From Parascedosporium putredinis (Eukaryota; Ascomycota; Sordariomycetes; Microascales; Microascaceae), in assembly GCA_949357655.1 (NCBI GenBank), contig CASHTG010000003.1:310001-374000 (forward strand): a DNA stretch of 64,000 nt, written 5' to 3'. The notes under the pieces are model-generated. The model was not told the origin of the DNA and made no database searches. It saw only the letters and a program-made list of their open reading frames with translations. The position numbers were made by a program, and so were the translations under genes. Below are positions 12,607 to 24,079 of this stretch, piece by piece; the first letter of the stretch is position 1; each line of letters opens with the position of its first letter.

Positions 12607-14738
12607 ATGGCTTCAACACCGCCGCCCTACATGGCCTCGCCCAGTCTCAGTTTACCGTCATCCTCCGGTGTATCACACTTTACCGCATCTTCCTCGGCAT
12701 CTTCCGTTACCGACCTGTGCAGTTCGTCGGCCAGCTTGACCTCCTTTCACGATGGGTGTAGCGATAACCCCGCCATCGACCAGCCTGTAGCCGCATCCTT
12801 GACCGCAGAGGGGCTTATTGGCCTCTTTCAGTGCCAAATCTGCTCGCGTCCGCTGCGGGACCCCATCGCCCTACCATGCGGACAGTCTCTGTGCAAATCG
12901 TGTTTGCCCCAGACATATGCTCGCAAGGGCATCTCCTTCCCGGGACCGCTGCCAGGCGGGAGGGGTTTGCCTGTCCCTACGACGAGTGCGGGAGAGAGCA
13001 TGCGAGGGCGGATTGCGCCCCGGACGTCGCCCTCGAGAACATCATGGACCAGGGACGCGTGGAGATTGAAAAGAAACTCCGAGAGGGTGGTGGACCCCTA
13101 CCTCACGTGGCGGACCAGCTGCTAGTGTCCGCTTATTCCAGTGCGGTGTCCGGGGATCTGAAATTTAACTTTGGCCGCAGCGGTTTTTTCGGTGATGCAC
13201 GCGACAAAGATTTTGCCGTGCCCACCGCCACCGCCGACACCGCCCACGACGCCGCGTCGGATGACTTGGTTGGGAACCACGACCATGACGTCGGCGGTGC
13301 CCCCAAAACCGCCACATCCTTCACAGTGGCTTCCGGTACCACTTTTTCCAGTGCCTTGCACACCGCAGTCGCTGCCGATGCGCAAGATGCATCAGCGGCT
13401 TGTGACGGCACACCCAGCGTCGGTGCCCAATCACTCATGTCCAGCGTAATTGGCGCCATGAGAAGTGAGGCCGACTGCAAGGTCTGCTATGCCATCTTCG
13501 ACGATCCCGTGACCACCGCTTGCGGCCACACGTACTGCCGCCTCTGCCTACAGCGGTCCCTCGACATCCACCCCTCCTGTCCTCTATGCCGCCGAAACTT
13601 GTCCGCCAACACCTACTTTCGCACCGAGTCATCTCCGACCAATGAAAGGCTAGGCCTCATCCTAGAGACTCTCTGGCCCGAACAGGTGCAATCCCGTCGC
13701 GATGTAGCAAAGGAGGAGGCAGTCGCGCGCGAGGCGGAAGCCCAGCACGACGTGCCCATCTTTGTCTGCACGGTATCCTTGCCCACCATGCCTACGGTTC
13801 TACACATCTTTGAGCCAAGGTACCGTCTCATGATTCAGCGCGCCATGCAGGGCAACCGGATTTTTGGTATGGTGCTGCCACGAGAGACCATCCGGAGCGT
13901 CGAGCCTAACGGCAACGAGAGCCTCCCTTTTGCCGAACTCGGCACCCTCCTGCGGATTAAGAATGTTAGGGTGTTCCCCGACGGTAGGAGCCTCGTGGAG
14001 GCCACCGGCATGTCGCGATTTCGCATCGTGGAGCACTCCTTGCTAGATGACTACATTGTCGCCCGCGTCGAACGGTACGACGATGTCAGCGTAGCCGACG
14101 AGGAGGCCCTTGAGGCGTCCCAAACGGTTGACTGGAATTTTAACCGATCACCGAGCCCGGCCTCCATCGCCTCCACCACCTCTCGCTCTTCTTCCACCTC
14201 GTCCGGATCTCTCCGCTCTTTCATGTCAACCCGCTCGAGACTATCTAGCTCCGCATCCTCTTCCTCTTCCTCGTCCTCGTCGTCCTCACGCTTCTTCTCC
14301 GCCTCCTCCTCCTCCTCCTCAAGGGTGCCTCAGACTCCCACGCTCCAGGATATCGATATCATGCCGACGGCTTCGCTCATTGCCTACGCCAGCTCGACTA
14401 TGGAGCGTAAGTGGCGGCGGTTTAGCGTGGCGAACAGGGGACCTCAGCCCACGGATCCCTTGCTGCTGCCCTGGTGGCTCGCGACCGTGCTGCCGACACA
14501 GGATGTGGCCAAGTATCGCGTGCTGAGGGCGGTGAGCTACAGGGAGCGCTTCCAAATTTGTTGCCGGTGGTTGGTAGAGTTAGAGGAGGGTAGCGCTGTG
14601 TAAGTTCCCATATCCCACCCACGATGTCGATTCTTTCTTCACCTCCCCCTTCCCTCCTTGTACCCACAACACTACATCTAGTGCAAAGTAACCTAGAGGC
14701 TAACGGCTTGCAGGAGCGGTGGGTGCGTTGTTCTCTGA
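12607..14738 (+). CDS. RING finger and LON substrate-binding domain protein (CrgA/LONRF-like)
   Basis: Predicted 672 aa. An N-terminal Ser-rich segment is followed by a RING-like module (CQICSRPLRDPIALPCGQSLCKSC, about 12834), then a frame break at about 12943 repaired by one G, giving FPGTAARREGFACPYDECGREHA. A second, canonical C3HC4 RING lies at about 13477-13615 (CKVCYAIFDD..CGHTYC..CPLCRR). A LON N-terminal domain follows (FVCTVSLPTMPTVLHIFEPRYRLM, about 13764). A poly-Ser insertion (14160-14330) splits it. No AAA or protease domain is present, so this is an E3-type protein, like fungal CrgA and animal LONRF, not a Lon protease. The last intron is probably 14600-14713 (GTAAGT, branch CTAAC, CAG), giving a short final exon that stops at 14738; without splicing the stop is at 14603. 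Confidence 0.85.
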
Positions 14739-15960
14739 GTGCGTCGCCGCCAAAGTTGCTCGCATCGTGCATGCACGAATAATCCGTCCGGGCGGAGCTG
14801 AAACTGGGGAACTTGCAGAAGCCGGTGGCGTCGGCGTGCCGCTTTTTTATTCTATTTTTTTCCCTCTCCTCCTCCCTCTTGCCCTGCTCTCTCACTCCTG
14901 ATTTTACCTGGTTCAATTATTTCTTTGCTCCTCCTCGCGATGGAATCTAGAGTCCTAGATTCTTCAGGATGATGCGAAATTGGAAGAGAGGAGAGGCACT
15001 TCTCCCCCATCCTCAAAGCTACAGCCCCTTGTAAATTTGGCAGGCTTGGCTGTATTTCATTTTCTTTTCTTTTCTTTTCTTTTTACGATGATGATGGGGG
15101 CTTTTTTCTCTGCATTCGCATACATGATGATACCATTGGTTTTTTGAAGTCCCTACATGGCTCCGGTGTTTGGTGGCTGGGCGGTTCGTCCTCATTTCGC
15201 ATACGCACCTACATTCTACATGATTACACAACGTACCTAGAATATCTAGCATCAATAATACTGTACATGCACGATAGTTTGCCTGTCTTGGACTTTGCGT
15301 TGAGATTTGGTTTGCTGCTCCAACAGTTCTAGGTTAAACTGTTGGTCAGAAAATTTCAGTGCCTGTCTCTGGAGAGTGAGAGGGGAAGCAGTTCCTCCTA
15401 ATATCTACATGTACAGCTAAACACACATTACATACACAGCTCCGGATCCCTTCCCTTGCCCGAAACCGAGTTCAGAGTCTACATCAGGGTAGATGATTGA
15501 TCTCCCTGAAGCGACATAAAAGGGGAGAAAAACAGATGCGTGATGGCCACTAATGTGTCTCCACATCACGATTGCACTTTGAGCTTGTAGTTTTCTTTTC
15601 TACTACTTCATATCATACATTAGAAGGGTATTCATCCTAAAGATTTCTATATATATACAAGAGGGCGAACGTGCTCTTTACGTTTGTTGGTGTTGTACAG
15701 GGTAGAGGTGTGTGAGGGGCTCCCCGAGGGAAAGAGGGGAAAAGGGAAACGCTTGGGTAAAGTATAATGAGGCCCTTTTCCTCTATTTTCTTCCGATGGT
15801 TACCCTTTCTTTTTGTTCTTATCCCGATACGCATATTCCCCTATCGCGCACAGCTTAGCTTACCCGCCTGGTAGTTGTTATGTAGGCTGAGGGGCCAGGA
15901 GTGAGAGGGAGGACCAAAAAGAGAATGAGGGGGCGAAGGCGTTAGAGGAGATGGTGGGAA
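14739..15960. other. Convergent 3' region, RING-LON and PPR genes
   Basis: Shared downstream region of two genes that face each other. It holds a (TTTTC)n tract at 15060-15084 and a TATATATA stretch at about 15647. No gene is visible. Confidence 0.6.
15060..15084 (+). repeat. (TTTTC)n simple repeat
   Basis: About four and a half TTTTC units in the convergent intergenic region. Confidence 0.8.
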
Positions 15961-18156
15961 TCACGGGCTATGGGGGTTGAAGAAGCGTCGGGCAATATCT
16001 AGCTTCTCGGCAAGGGAGCGCCGGTCGCTATCTTCGGGTCGATTCTTGCGAGTATGGTCTCTGCTGCCCTGGGGAGGACCCCTGGAACCACCTCCACGGC
16101 TCGGGCTAGGACGGCGGCGGCTCCCGAACGGTCTTGGTAGCCCTGCGCATGGCCATCTGTCCGAGCATCAGCACCAGGCTGCCCGTCACCGCTGCCCTGG
16201 TGGCCGGGTTCGTAAAAGTTGGCGACGAAGCGGTTGAGGAGGTCGCGCCTCCGACGGGGCCCGTCGAGCTGGTCCTCGTCGAGCATGGCTTCGGTGATGA
16301 CGCGGTCCCAGGCGCTGACGATTTTGCGGCAGGTGGCGACGACCTCCATGCAGTAGTTGGCGGCGTGGGCGCGCTGCGCGGAGGTGCTGGCGTCGGGGCC
16401 GGGACGGGAGGCGGCCTCGAGGAGGGTCATCATCTCGTTGCGGCAGGTGGCGAAGCCGCCGGGCATCCAGATGTGGTCGATGGCGCCGAGGACTTGGAGG
16501 GCGTAGGCGCGGTCGATGGCGGCGCGGGCGGCGGGGTCGGCGCCCGCCTTGCGGCGCATGAGGCGGAACTGGTGGCTGCTCTTGGCGGCGACGTCGACGT
16601 AGAGGCGGATGCTCTCGAGGTCGGGCTCGGGCAGGGCGGTGACCATGATGTCGTAGATGGCGGCGGCGTTCTTGGTGGCGTTGGGGTTCACGTTGTCGTG
16701 CACGCAGGTTTCTAGGGCGACACGGAAGGTCTTGGGCGTCATGAACTCGGTGGGCATGGCCTTGAGCGCGGCGACGGTCTGCGCGCTGGAGTGGGTTCGG
16801 CGGAGGATGCGGAGAAGGGCGTGCCAGTTGTTCTGGTCCGGGGTGATGCCGTAGTCCTCGACGAGGCAGGTCCAGTAGTGGAGGGCGAGGCGGGCGCGCC
16901 GGGTGCGGTCGAGGGCGTAGAGGATGAGGGAGAGGGTTCTCGTTGTGGGGGTGGGGAGGGGGAGGAACGGGCCGCGGGTTTGGTTGTCTTGCGAGAGGCG
17001 CGTAGGTCGACTACTTGGTCGTCTTGGCTCTCTGCGCTTTCGCGGCTCTCGGCGTCTTCTCGAGGCGTCTGGGGTTCGGCCAGCATCGGAATGCCCATCG
17101 ATTCCTTGAGGAGGGGAACACTTCCATCTTGACATCCTGAGAGCCGAGCGTCAGGATCCGACCCATCGAAAAGACGAGGCCCTCGTCGAGTACAATCTGC
17201 GCCGAGTTGCTCTTCCGGATAACCTCCTGCCAAATGCGTCGGGCCTGCTCCAAGGTTTTGGCAATGGTGTTCTTGTGGTCTTCTTCCGTATAACCCGTCT
17301 TTTCGGCATGCTTCAGATTCTCGCCTTGATGCTCCACCCAGGCACGCAGCCCGTTGAGGATGGTCGAGTACGTCAGGGCATCGGGCTTGCGGGTCTTGTT
17401 GTCGATAGTGGCGGCGACGGACATCATGGCATCGACGTCCAGCGCGCGGGCGCAGACCTCGAGCGCTGCATTGAGGTGGATGACATTTGGCGGGATTCGA
17501 GAGCTGTTGAGCATGGTCATGTAGAGCTTAACCGCCTCGGCCACGGCGAGCTTTGCATGTTCGGATCGCGCACACCCTTTGAAGAGTGTCGTGTAGGTAT
17601 GGGCGTTGGGGAGCTGGCCTCTCTTCTTCATCTAGATTGAGGCCTCCTTTGTTAGCAAACGTTATCTGTGGGGCACGGTAAGACGTGGGGTAGAAACAGA
17701 AGGAAGGGGGAAGCGCACCTCATTGAAAAGCTTCAGAGCAGCGTGTAGCCTCTGATGCTTGAGCTGGTAGTCGATCAACTGGTTCCAGCTCGCCGGCACT
17801 TGCATGTCCTTGCTAGCTATCCGAACAAGACCTTGCGCCTCCGCAAGACGATCCCTGCGCAACCGGCTAATGACAGCGTTGGAGAGCTTCCACGGGTCCT
17901 GCAGGCCATAGTTGTATTCGACGGTCAGGTTCTTAAGCTGAGCCTTGTCTAGTTGCGTCGAGTCCTTAATAGGGACTATGGTCGGGGTGTTGTTGACATC
18001 GAGGATACCTGCGACGCCCACTTGCTTCCTCGTTTTGGCTGCTGTGACGATACCACGACCCGGTGCGATGGCTGCTAATCGGAGAGGGCGATGGGCAATG
18101 GCACTGGCGAAGCCGCTTCGACAAGCTTGCCGGACACAATGCTGGCGGGCTAACAT
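15961..18156 (-). CDS. Pentatricopeptide repeat protein, probably mitochondrial
   Basis: About 703 aa. The start at 18156 gives MLARQHCVRQACRSG, a basic and hydroxylated N-terminus that fits a mitochondrial presequence; the longer in-frame upstream extension is hydrophobic and less likely. Exon 1 ends at 17719; the intron 17718-17632 has branch GCTAAC, and splicing yields the clear PPR unit LFNEMKKRGQLPNAHTYTTLFKG. Further PPR-like helices are NVIHLNAALEVCARALDVDAMM and DALTYSTILNGL. Frame breaks at about 17112 and 16989 each fit one lost base. The C-terminal 80 codons change frame again: all three minus frames hold plausible stretches, and the most natural end is LAEKLDIARRFFNPHSP with a stop at 15961. 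PPR proteins bind organelle RNA; fungal members act in mitochondrial RNA processing or translation. The specific target cannot be told. Confidence 0.75.
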
Positions 18157-18808
18157 AACAACTAAATGGTCATATCCAGAAAACAAAAGGGGAAAAAAAA
18201 GAAAGCGGCGGATGCGAAATCGGAAAACGCCGTCTAGCAATGGTCGCCTCAGACTCGCGACTTTCTCTTGATGCTGGTGGCTTTGGAGGGTGAGAAAAAA
18301 ATTAGTTGAGCCACAGCGTCTCTTATCTTATCGGCGCCACACCTACATACTTGCAGGTGTGGGGCTGCGATTTGCCTCTCTGACTGAGCAGTGGACACAA
18401 TTATGCTCGCTGCAGCGGTTGCATTATGTAATCTACAGCCCCATTGAGCCCCTGAGAGAGAAAACGCGACTGTGGTACGTGCACCACGCGTCGCTCGCGA
18501 TATTATTTTACCCCAGCATCCATTGAACAGATTCTGGCGTCAGTGGGTCCGCCACTAGGACGCGACGCGCGCCGACTTTAATGACTTTCCCAAGTCGAGA
18601 TAAAGTACCAAAATCCATCATGTTCCACTTTAACCCTCGACCTCCATGAACAACACACCCACCTTGGTGCAGCAGGACAGCAACGAAACCGCATCACGCT
18701 CCCTCTCCTTTTAGAGAATCGTGATAAGCACACATATTCGAGTTCGTTGCTCACTGTCATGATCATCTAGCCCTGAACTGCCGGTTTTTCTCCCCTTGTC
18801 CAGAAGCA
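18157..18808. promoter_or_regulatory. Divergent promoter, PPR gene and POL1
   Basis: A 652 bp region between the start codons of two genes transcribed away from each other. It carries the MCB-like cluster described separately. No ORF with protein character is present. Confidence 0.65.
18464..18570. promoter_or_regulatory. Cluster of MCB-like sites (ACGCGN) upstream of POL1
   Basis: ACGCGA at 18464-18469, a perfect ACGCGT at 18486-18491, TCGCGA at 18495-18500, ACGCGA at 18560-18565 and ACGCGC at 18565-18570. They lie 240-345 bp upstream of the POL1 start. ACGCGT is the MluI cell cycle box bound by MBF, which drives G1/S expression of DNA synthesis genes in yeasts. Binding here is inferred from sequence. 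Confidence 0.55.
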
Positions 18809-21800
18809 ATGCCGAAGGTCAACAGGCGCTCAAGCTCGCTGAGCTCAAGGCGCTCAGGGAGTCGGGCAAGAAGGTCTTCGACACCTACCAGGTCGAGGAT
18901 GCTCCCTCGTTGTATGAAGAGGTTGACGAGGATGGATATAAGAAGATTGTCCGCGAGCGTCTCGACCAAGACGACTTCGTCGTTGACGACAATGGCGAAG
19001 GCTACGCTGACGACGGGCGTGAGGAGTGGGATCGAGCTCCTCAGTATGGCTCGGAAAGCGAGGACGATATGACGCCTCGTGGAAGACCCAGCAAAGCAGG
19101 TGTGTTGCCTGTCCCCTCGCCTCCCCTAGCAACGCAAACTCGTCAAAATGACCAATCGCTAATCGATCTACCCCCTTATCGCAGCCAAGAAACAAAAGGA
19201 AGACGAGAAGGCGAAACGCGATGCTAATGACCGTGATATCACTCAATTCTTCACAAAGGGTGCTACCAAGGCGCAACCTAAAGTCAAGGTAAGCCCTGAC
19301 AAACCTCAACTGAGTGTACAGCACTCCGCCAGACATGGGGATGCTAATTGAAGTCTACTCAAAAGGTTGCGAAGACGAAAGAGGATGACGATTTCCTTGC
19401 CGGTCTCCTTGGCGAGGTTGACACCAACATTCCCGCGCCAGCCCCCGCTCTGGAAAGCGGAACAGATCGCCCGCTCCTCGGAGGGTGCGCGTGGTGTCTC
19501 CTCAGCCCGCTGCGAAGAAGAAGAAGGTTGTTGATAACAGGCTTCCCTCCCCGACATTGAGGACGACTTTCTCCCCTCGATCAGCGACCCGATTCCCTCC
19601 GACATCCCTATGAGCGATCCTGCACCCTCCTCACCCACCGTCAAGGTTGCCGAGCGAAAGGCCCACATTAAGGAAGAGCCCCAGAGCGATGAAGACGACG
19701 AGGAGATGATGGAAGTTGCCCATGTGGGCAGCGTAGCTGCAACCAGCGTCAACATTGCTGGTTCCAAGCCGGTCAAGAAGATTATCAAGCGCGAAGATTA
19801 CCCCACTCCCGCGAGTTCGTCTCCGCCGGTAGCCGCACAAGTCGAAGCTGCCGTTGACTCGTCCTCTTGGAATGAGCTGAATGACAGGCTGAACGTCGTC
19901 ACCTCTACCCCCACAGCCCGCGTCGTGGGCAAGATGGAGCCCAGCGATGCCACGGCTGAGGACGGCAGCGTCAACATGTTTTGGACTGACTATACCGAGA
20001 TCAACGGAAGCCTCTGTCTCTTCGGAAAGGTCTTTAACAAGAAGACGAAGACCTACGTCAGCTGCTTCGTCAAGGTGGACAATATCCTCCGCAAGCTTTA
20101 TTTCCTGCCCCGCAAGCACCGCCTGGAGCATGGTGTTGAGACGGATGAAGAGGTCACCATGGGCGACGTCTTTAGTGAGGTTGATGAGATGATGACCAAC
20201 ATGAAGGTCGGTTTCCACAAGATCAAGCCTTGCACGAGGAAATACGCCTTTGAGCTACGAGATATTCCCAAAGAGGCACAGTATCTCAAGGTCCTCTATC
20301 CCTATACGAGTAAGTTGTGCAATTCTTCCCATCATCTCATCCATCGCTTCCTCGCTACAACCTCGATTGATCTCTAACACACATTATAGAATTCCAGGTT
20401 GATCCCACAAGAGTCGGCAAGACGTACTCGCATGTTTTTGAACGGGCACTTCCCTCTTTGAGCAGTTTGTGCTCTGGAAGAACATTATGGGCCCCTGCTG
20501 GCTCAAGATTGATGATCCCGACTTCTCAGCTCTCAAGAACGCCTCTCACTGCAAGCTAGAGATTCAGGTCGACCACCCCAACGCGATCGCGCCCGTCAGC
20601 GAGACCCTCAACTTGGAACCCCCGTTCACGATGATGAGCATTGCTATGCGCACCACGTTCAATGCCCAGGACAACAAGCAGGAGATTCTTGCTCTCAGTG
20701 CCCGGATCTACGAAGACATCAGCTTGACGGAAACTGTACCCGCAGAGCGACTCCTTGCAGAACCTTTACCCTCATTCGGCCCAACGGTCCCGCCTTCCCC
20801 ATGGGATTCGAAGGCGCAACAAAGAAGAGGAACAAGGGCCTCATCAAGACCATGAAACAAGAGAGCGAAATGCTATCCTTCTTTTTGGCCCAGGTCGACG
20901 TTGTCGATCCCGATATCATCTTGGGCCACCAGCTGGAGGGTGTCGACTACAGCATTCTGCTAAATCGCCTCCACGAAAAGAAGACACACCAATGGTCTCG
21001 GCTCGGCCGCTTGCGACGAAGTCAATGGCCGTCTCAAATCGGCAAGGTAGGCGGAAACGTGTTTGCCGAGCGCCAAGTCATCGCCGGTCGTCTGCTCTGC
21101 GACCTCGGCAACGATGCGGGCAAATCAATCATGTTCAAGTGTCAGTCTTGGAGCCTAACAGAGATGTGCAACCTGTATCTTCCCGGCGACAACCGCCGAA
21201 GGGACGTCGACAACGAGGTTGCCCTCAAGACCTGGGCTACAACCAAGGACGGCCTCATGGACTACGTCACCCACATGGAAACGGATACGTACTTCATCGC
21301 CGCCCTCGCCTTGCAGATCCAGATGCTGCCGTTGACGCAGGTCCTGACCAACCTTGCCGGTAACTCGTGGGCGAGGACCCTCACCGGTACCCGTGCCGAG
21401 CGAAACGAGTACATTTTGCTCCACGAGTTTCACCGCAACAAGTACATCTGCCCTGACAAGCAGACCTTCCGTGGGCGCCGAATGGAAGATGAAAATCAAG
21501 AAGATGGTGACAACAAGAAGAAGGACAAGTACCAGGGTGGTTTGGTCTTCGAGCCTGAAAAGGGCCTCTACGACAAGTTTGTGCTCGTCATGGATTTCAA
21601 CTCTTTGTACCCTCCATCATCCAAGAGTTCAACATCTGCTTCACCACGGTGGACCGCAACGAATTGGTAAGAGAACAGAAACCCCCATTGAACGGTACCC
21701 AGATTTTGGTGGGCCCGTTCCAATATAGAACGTAAAACTAACGGAACTCGTAGCCTGAGGGTGATAGCGATGCTGTGCCCGCCGTACCGCAAGAACAGGA

Positions 21801-23491
21801 TCTCGGTATCTTACCAAAGCTCATTTCCACGCTCGTCAACCGTCGTCGCCAAGTCAAGTCCTTGATGAAGGACAAGACGGCGACTCCCGAGCAGCTAGCG
21901 ACTTGGGAAATCAAGCAGCTCGCGCTGAAGCTCACCGCCAACTCCATGTACGGTTGTTTGGGTTACTCCAAGTCGCGGTTCTACGCCCGACCCCTGGCCA
22001 TCCTCACGACCTACAAGGGTCGTGAGATTCTCCGTAGCACCAAAGAACTTGCTGAGAGCCAGTCGCTCCAAGTCATCTACGGTGATACTGATTCCGTCAT
22101 GATCAATGCCAACGTAGACAACGTTACGGACGCGCTCAAGGTTGGTCGGGAGTTCAAGAAGTTGGTCAATAATCAATACAAACTTCTCGAAATCGACATT
22201 GACAACATTTTCCGGCGCATCCTTCTCCAGGCCAAGAAGAAGTATGCAGCCATCAACCTCGTGGAGAAGGACGGCAAGTGGGTGGAGAAGATGGAAGTCA
22301 AGGGTCTCGATATGAAGCGCCGAGAATACTGCGCGTTGTCCAAGGACATCTCGAGCCGCGTGCTCAACGAGATTCTCTCCGGCGATGAGACCGAGGTTGC
22401 CATTGGCCGCATTCACGAGTACCTCCGGGAGATCACGGGCAAGATGCGAGAGAAGGCCGTCCCTAACGGCAAGTACATCATCTTCACACAGCTCGGAAAG
22501 GCGCCGGCCGATTATCCCAATGGCGATTCGATGCCCCAAGTACAAGTCGCTTTGCGCGACATTGCTCGAGGCAAGACCGTGCGCAAGGGCGACGTCATGT
22601 CGTACATCATCACGGGCGACTCGAGTTCGTCAGAGCCTGCTCCCAAGCGCGCTTACGCGCCGCCCGACGTCATGAAGGCGGACTCGGGCCTCTCGCCCGA
22701 CGTTGAGTGGTATATCGGCAAGCAAATCTTCCCTCCAGTGGAGCGTCTTTGCGCCAACATTACCGGTACTTCCACCGCCCAGCTCGCGGAGAACCTCGGC
22801 CTAGACATTAAGCGCTACGCGACCAACACGTCGGCGCAGTCCTCGTACAACGACACCGAGATCCACCCTCTCGAGTCCCAGATCCCCGATCGCGTGCGGT
22901 TCGTCGACTGCGAGCAGCTCTTGATCCGCTGCCGCGCCTGCAAGAAATCCTCCGTCTTCGAGGGCCTCGTCAACAGCCCCAACCTTGTCACGCCCAAGGG
23001 CATAATCTGCGGCGATTGCAAAGCCGCCACCCCCTCCTCTCCATCATCGCGCAGGTGGAGCACGCGATCCGTCAGCACACCTCGCGGTACTACGAGGGCT
23101 GGCTTGTGTGCGAGGACATATCGTGCCCCTCGCGCACCCGCCAAGTCAGCGTTGCCGGGTCTCGCTGCCTCGTCCGATCGTGCGACGGCAAGATGCGCTA
23201 CGAGTACGGCGAGAAGGCCATCTACAACCAGCTCCTGTACATGGCCTCTCTCTGGGACGTTGACAAGGCCCGCTCCATCGTCGAGGACACCTCGTCCGAC
23301 CTCCCTCCAGCCTGCGCGACGAGGTCCTCGTCCGCGCGGAGCAGAACCGCAAGAGGTTCGCTACCGTCAAAGGCGTCGTCGACCGGTACTTGGAGAAGTG
23401 TGGTAGGCAGTGGGTCGCCATGGATCGCCTGTTTGCCAAGCTTGGCCCCATCACGGTTGCCGTCCCCGTCAAGGTGGAGGTTGCCGTGTAA
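18809..23491 (+). CDS. POL1: DNA polymerase alpha catalytic subunit (family B)
   Basis: About 1,457 aa, normal for Pol1. It extends RNA primers made by primase at origins and Okazaki fragments. The start is ATG 18809 (MPKVNR, then one lost base, then [16 protein letters not shown]). The N-terminal [21 protein letters not shown] block is diagnostic. Polymerase motifs are region II DFNSLYPS (about 21594), region [12 protein letters not shown] (21928-21954) and region I YGDTDS (22078-22095), with both catalytic aspartates present. The C-terminus has two four-cysteine modules, CRAC..CGDC and CEDISC..CLVRSC (22930-23190), the B-subunit binding zinc and Fe-S type modules of B-family polymerases. 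Introns: 19100-19184, 19289-19353, 20310-20389 and 21667-21753, all with a CTAAC/CTAAT branch. Eight single-base losses at about 18826, 19447, 19552, 20440, 20755, 21612, 23033 and 23306 explain the broken frames. The gene diverges from the PPR gene behind MCB sites. Confidence 0.95.
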
Positions 23492-24079
23492 GGGATCGTT
23501 GGGAATTACATGGATGTAGAGAGACGCAAGGTCTTTTTCCCTGCTTCGCTTCCCGGGGAAAGAAGCGATACCGCTGGGAGGCTGTTTTTATCCTTTTGTT
23601 TTTGGTTTATTCCTTGTTCACGAAGGATGTTTTGGGAGGCACGCACTGACTGGACTGGCACATGACTTTTGTTTATCATCATTATCATCATCTATGAAGG
23701 CGTTTAAGGGAAGTGGGTTAGGACGGAAAGTAAGGGAAGCGGCGCGCATCAGGGACTTGGATGCAATGTTTAATTGCTCAACTACTGCCTTCAAGCTCTC
23801 GAGCTGTCTTTTAATGAAACAAAACTTGACTAGAAAAAGAAGTTGCCAATCCAGTGAAACGGGCGAGCAAGGGGAGACATGGGCAAGATTAGATACTATT
23901 ATCTATATGTAAAAGGGGAGCCAAGCGCGATGTACGGCAAAGCACCACTAGTAGGTACGATGGGAAATGGCGAAGAGAACACTACGATGTAGCGGGAAAG
24001 CTATAGCAGGTGAATGCTCGGAGTGTTTTGTTGCCGGAGCACTTGATGCCCTCCTCGACCAGCCTAATCTCTCAGCTTC
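23492..24079. other. Convergent 3' region, POL1 and phosphotransferase gene
   Basis: 588 bp between two facing stop codons. I see no gene or strong structure. Confidence 0.6.

Noticed and set aside
18157..18240. N-terminal extension of the PPR protein
   Set aside because: The added residues are hydrophobic and unlike a presequence, whereas the ATG at 18156 gives a normal mitochondrial-type N-terminus.
18809..23491. POL1 as a pseudogene
   Set aside because: It is essential, its motifs and splice sites are intact, and the only defects are homopolymer losses shared by all neighbours.
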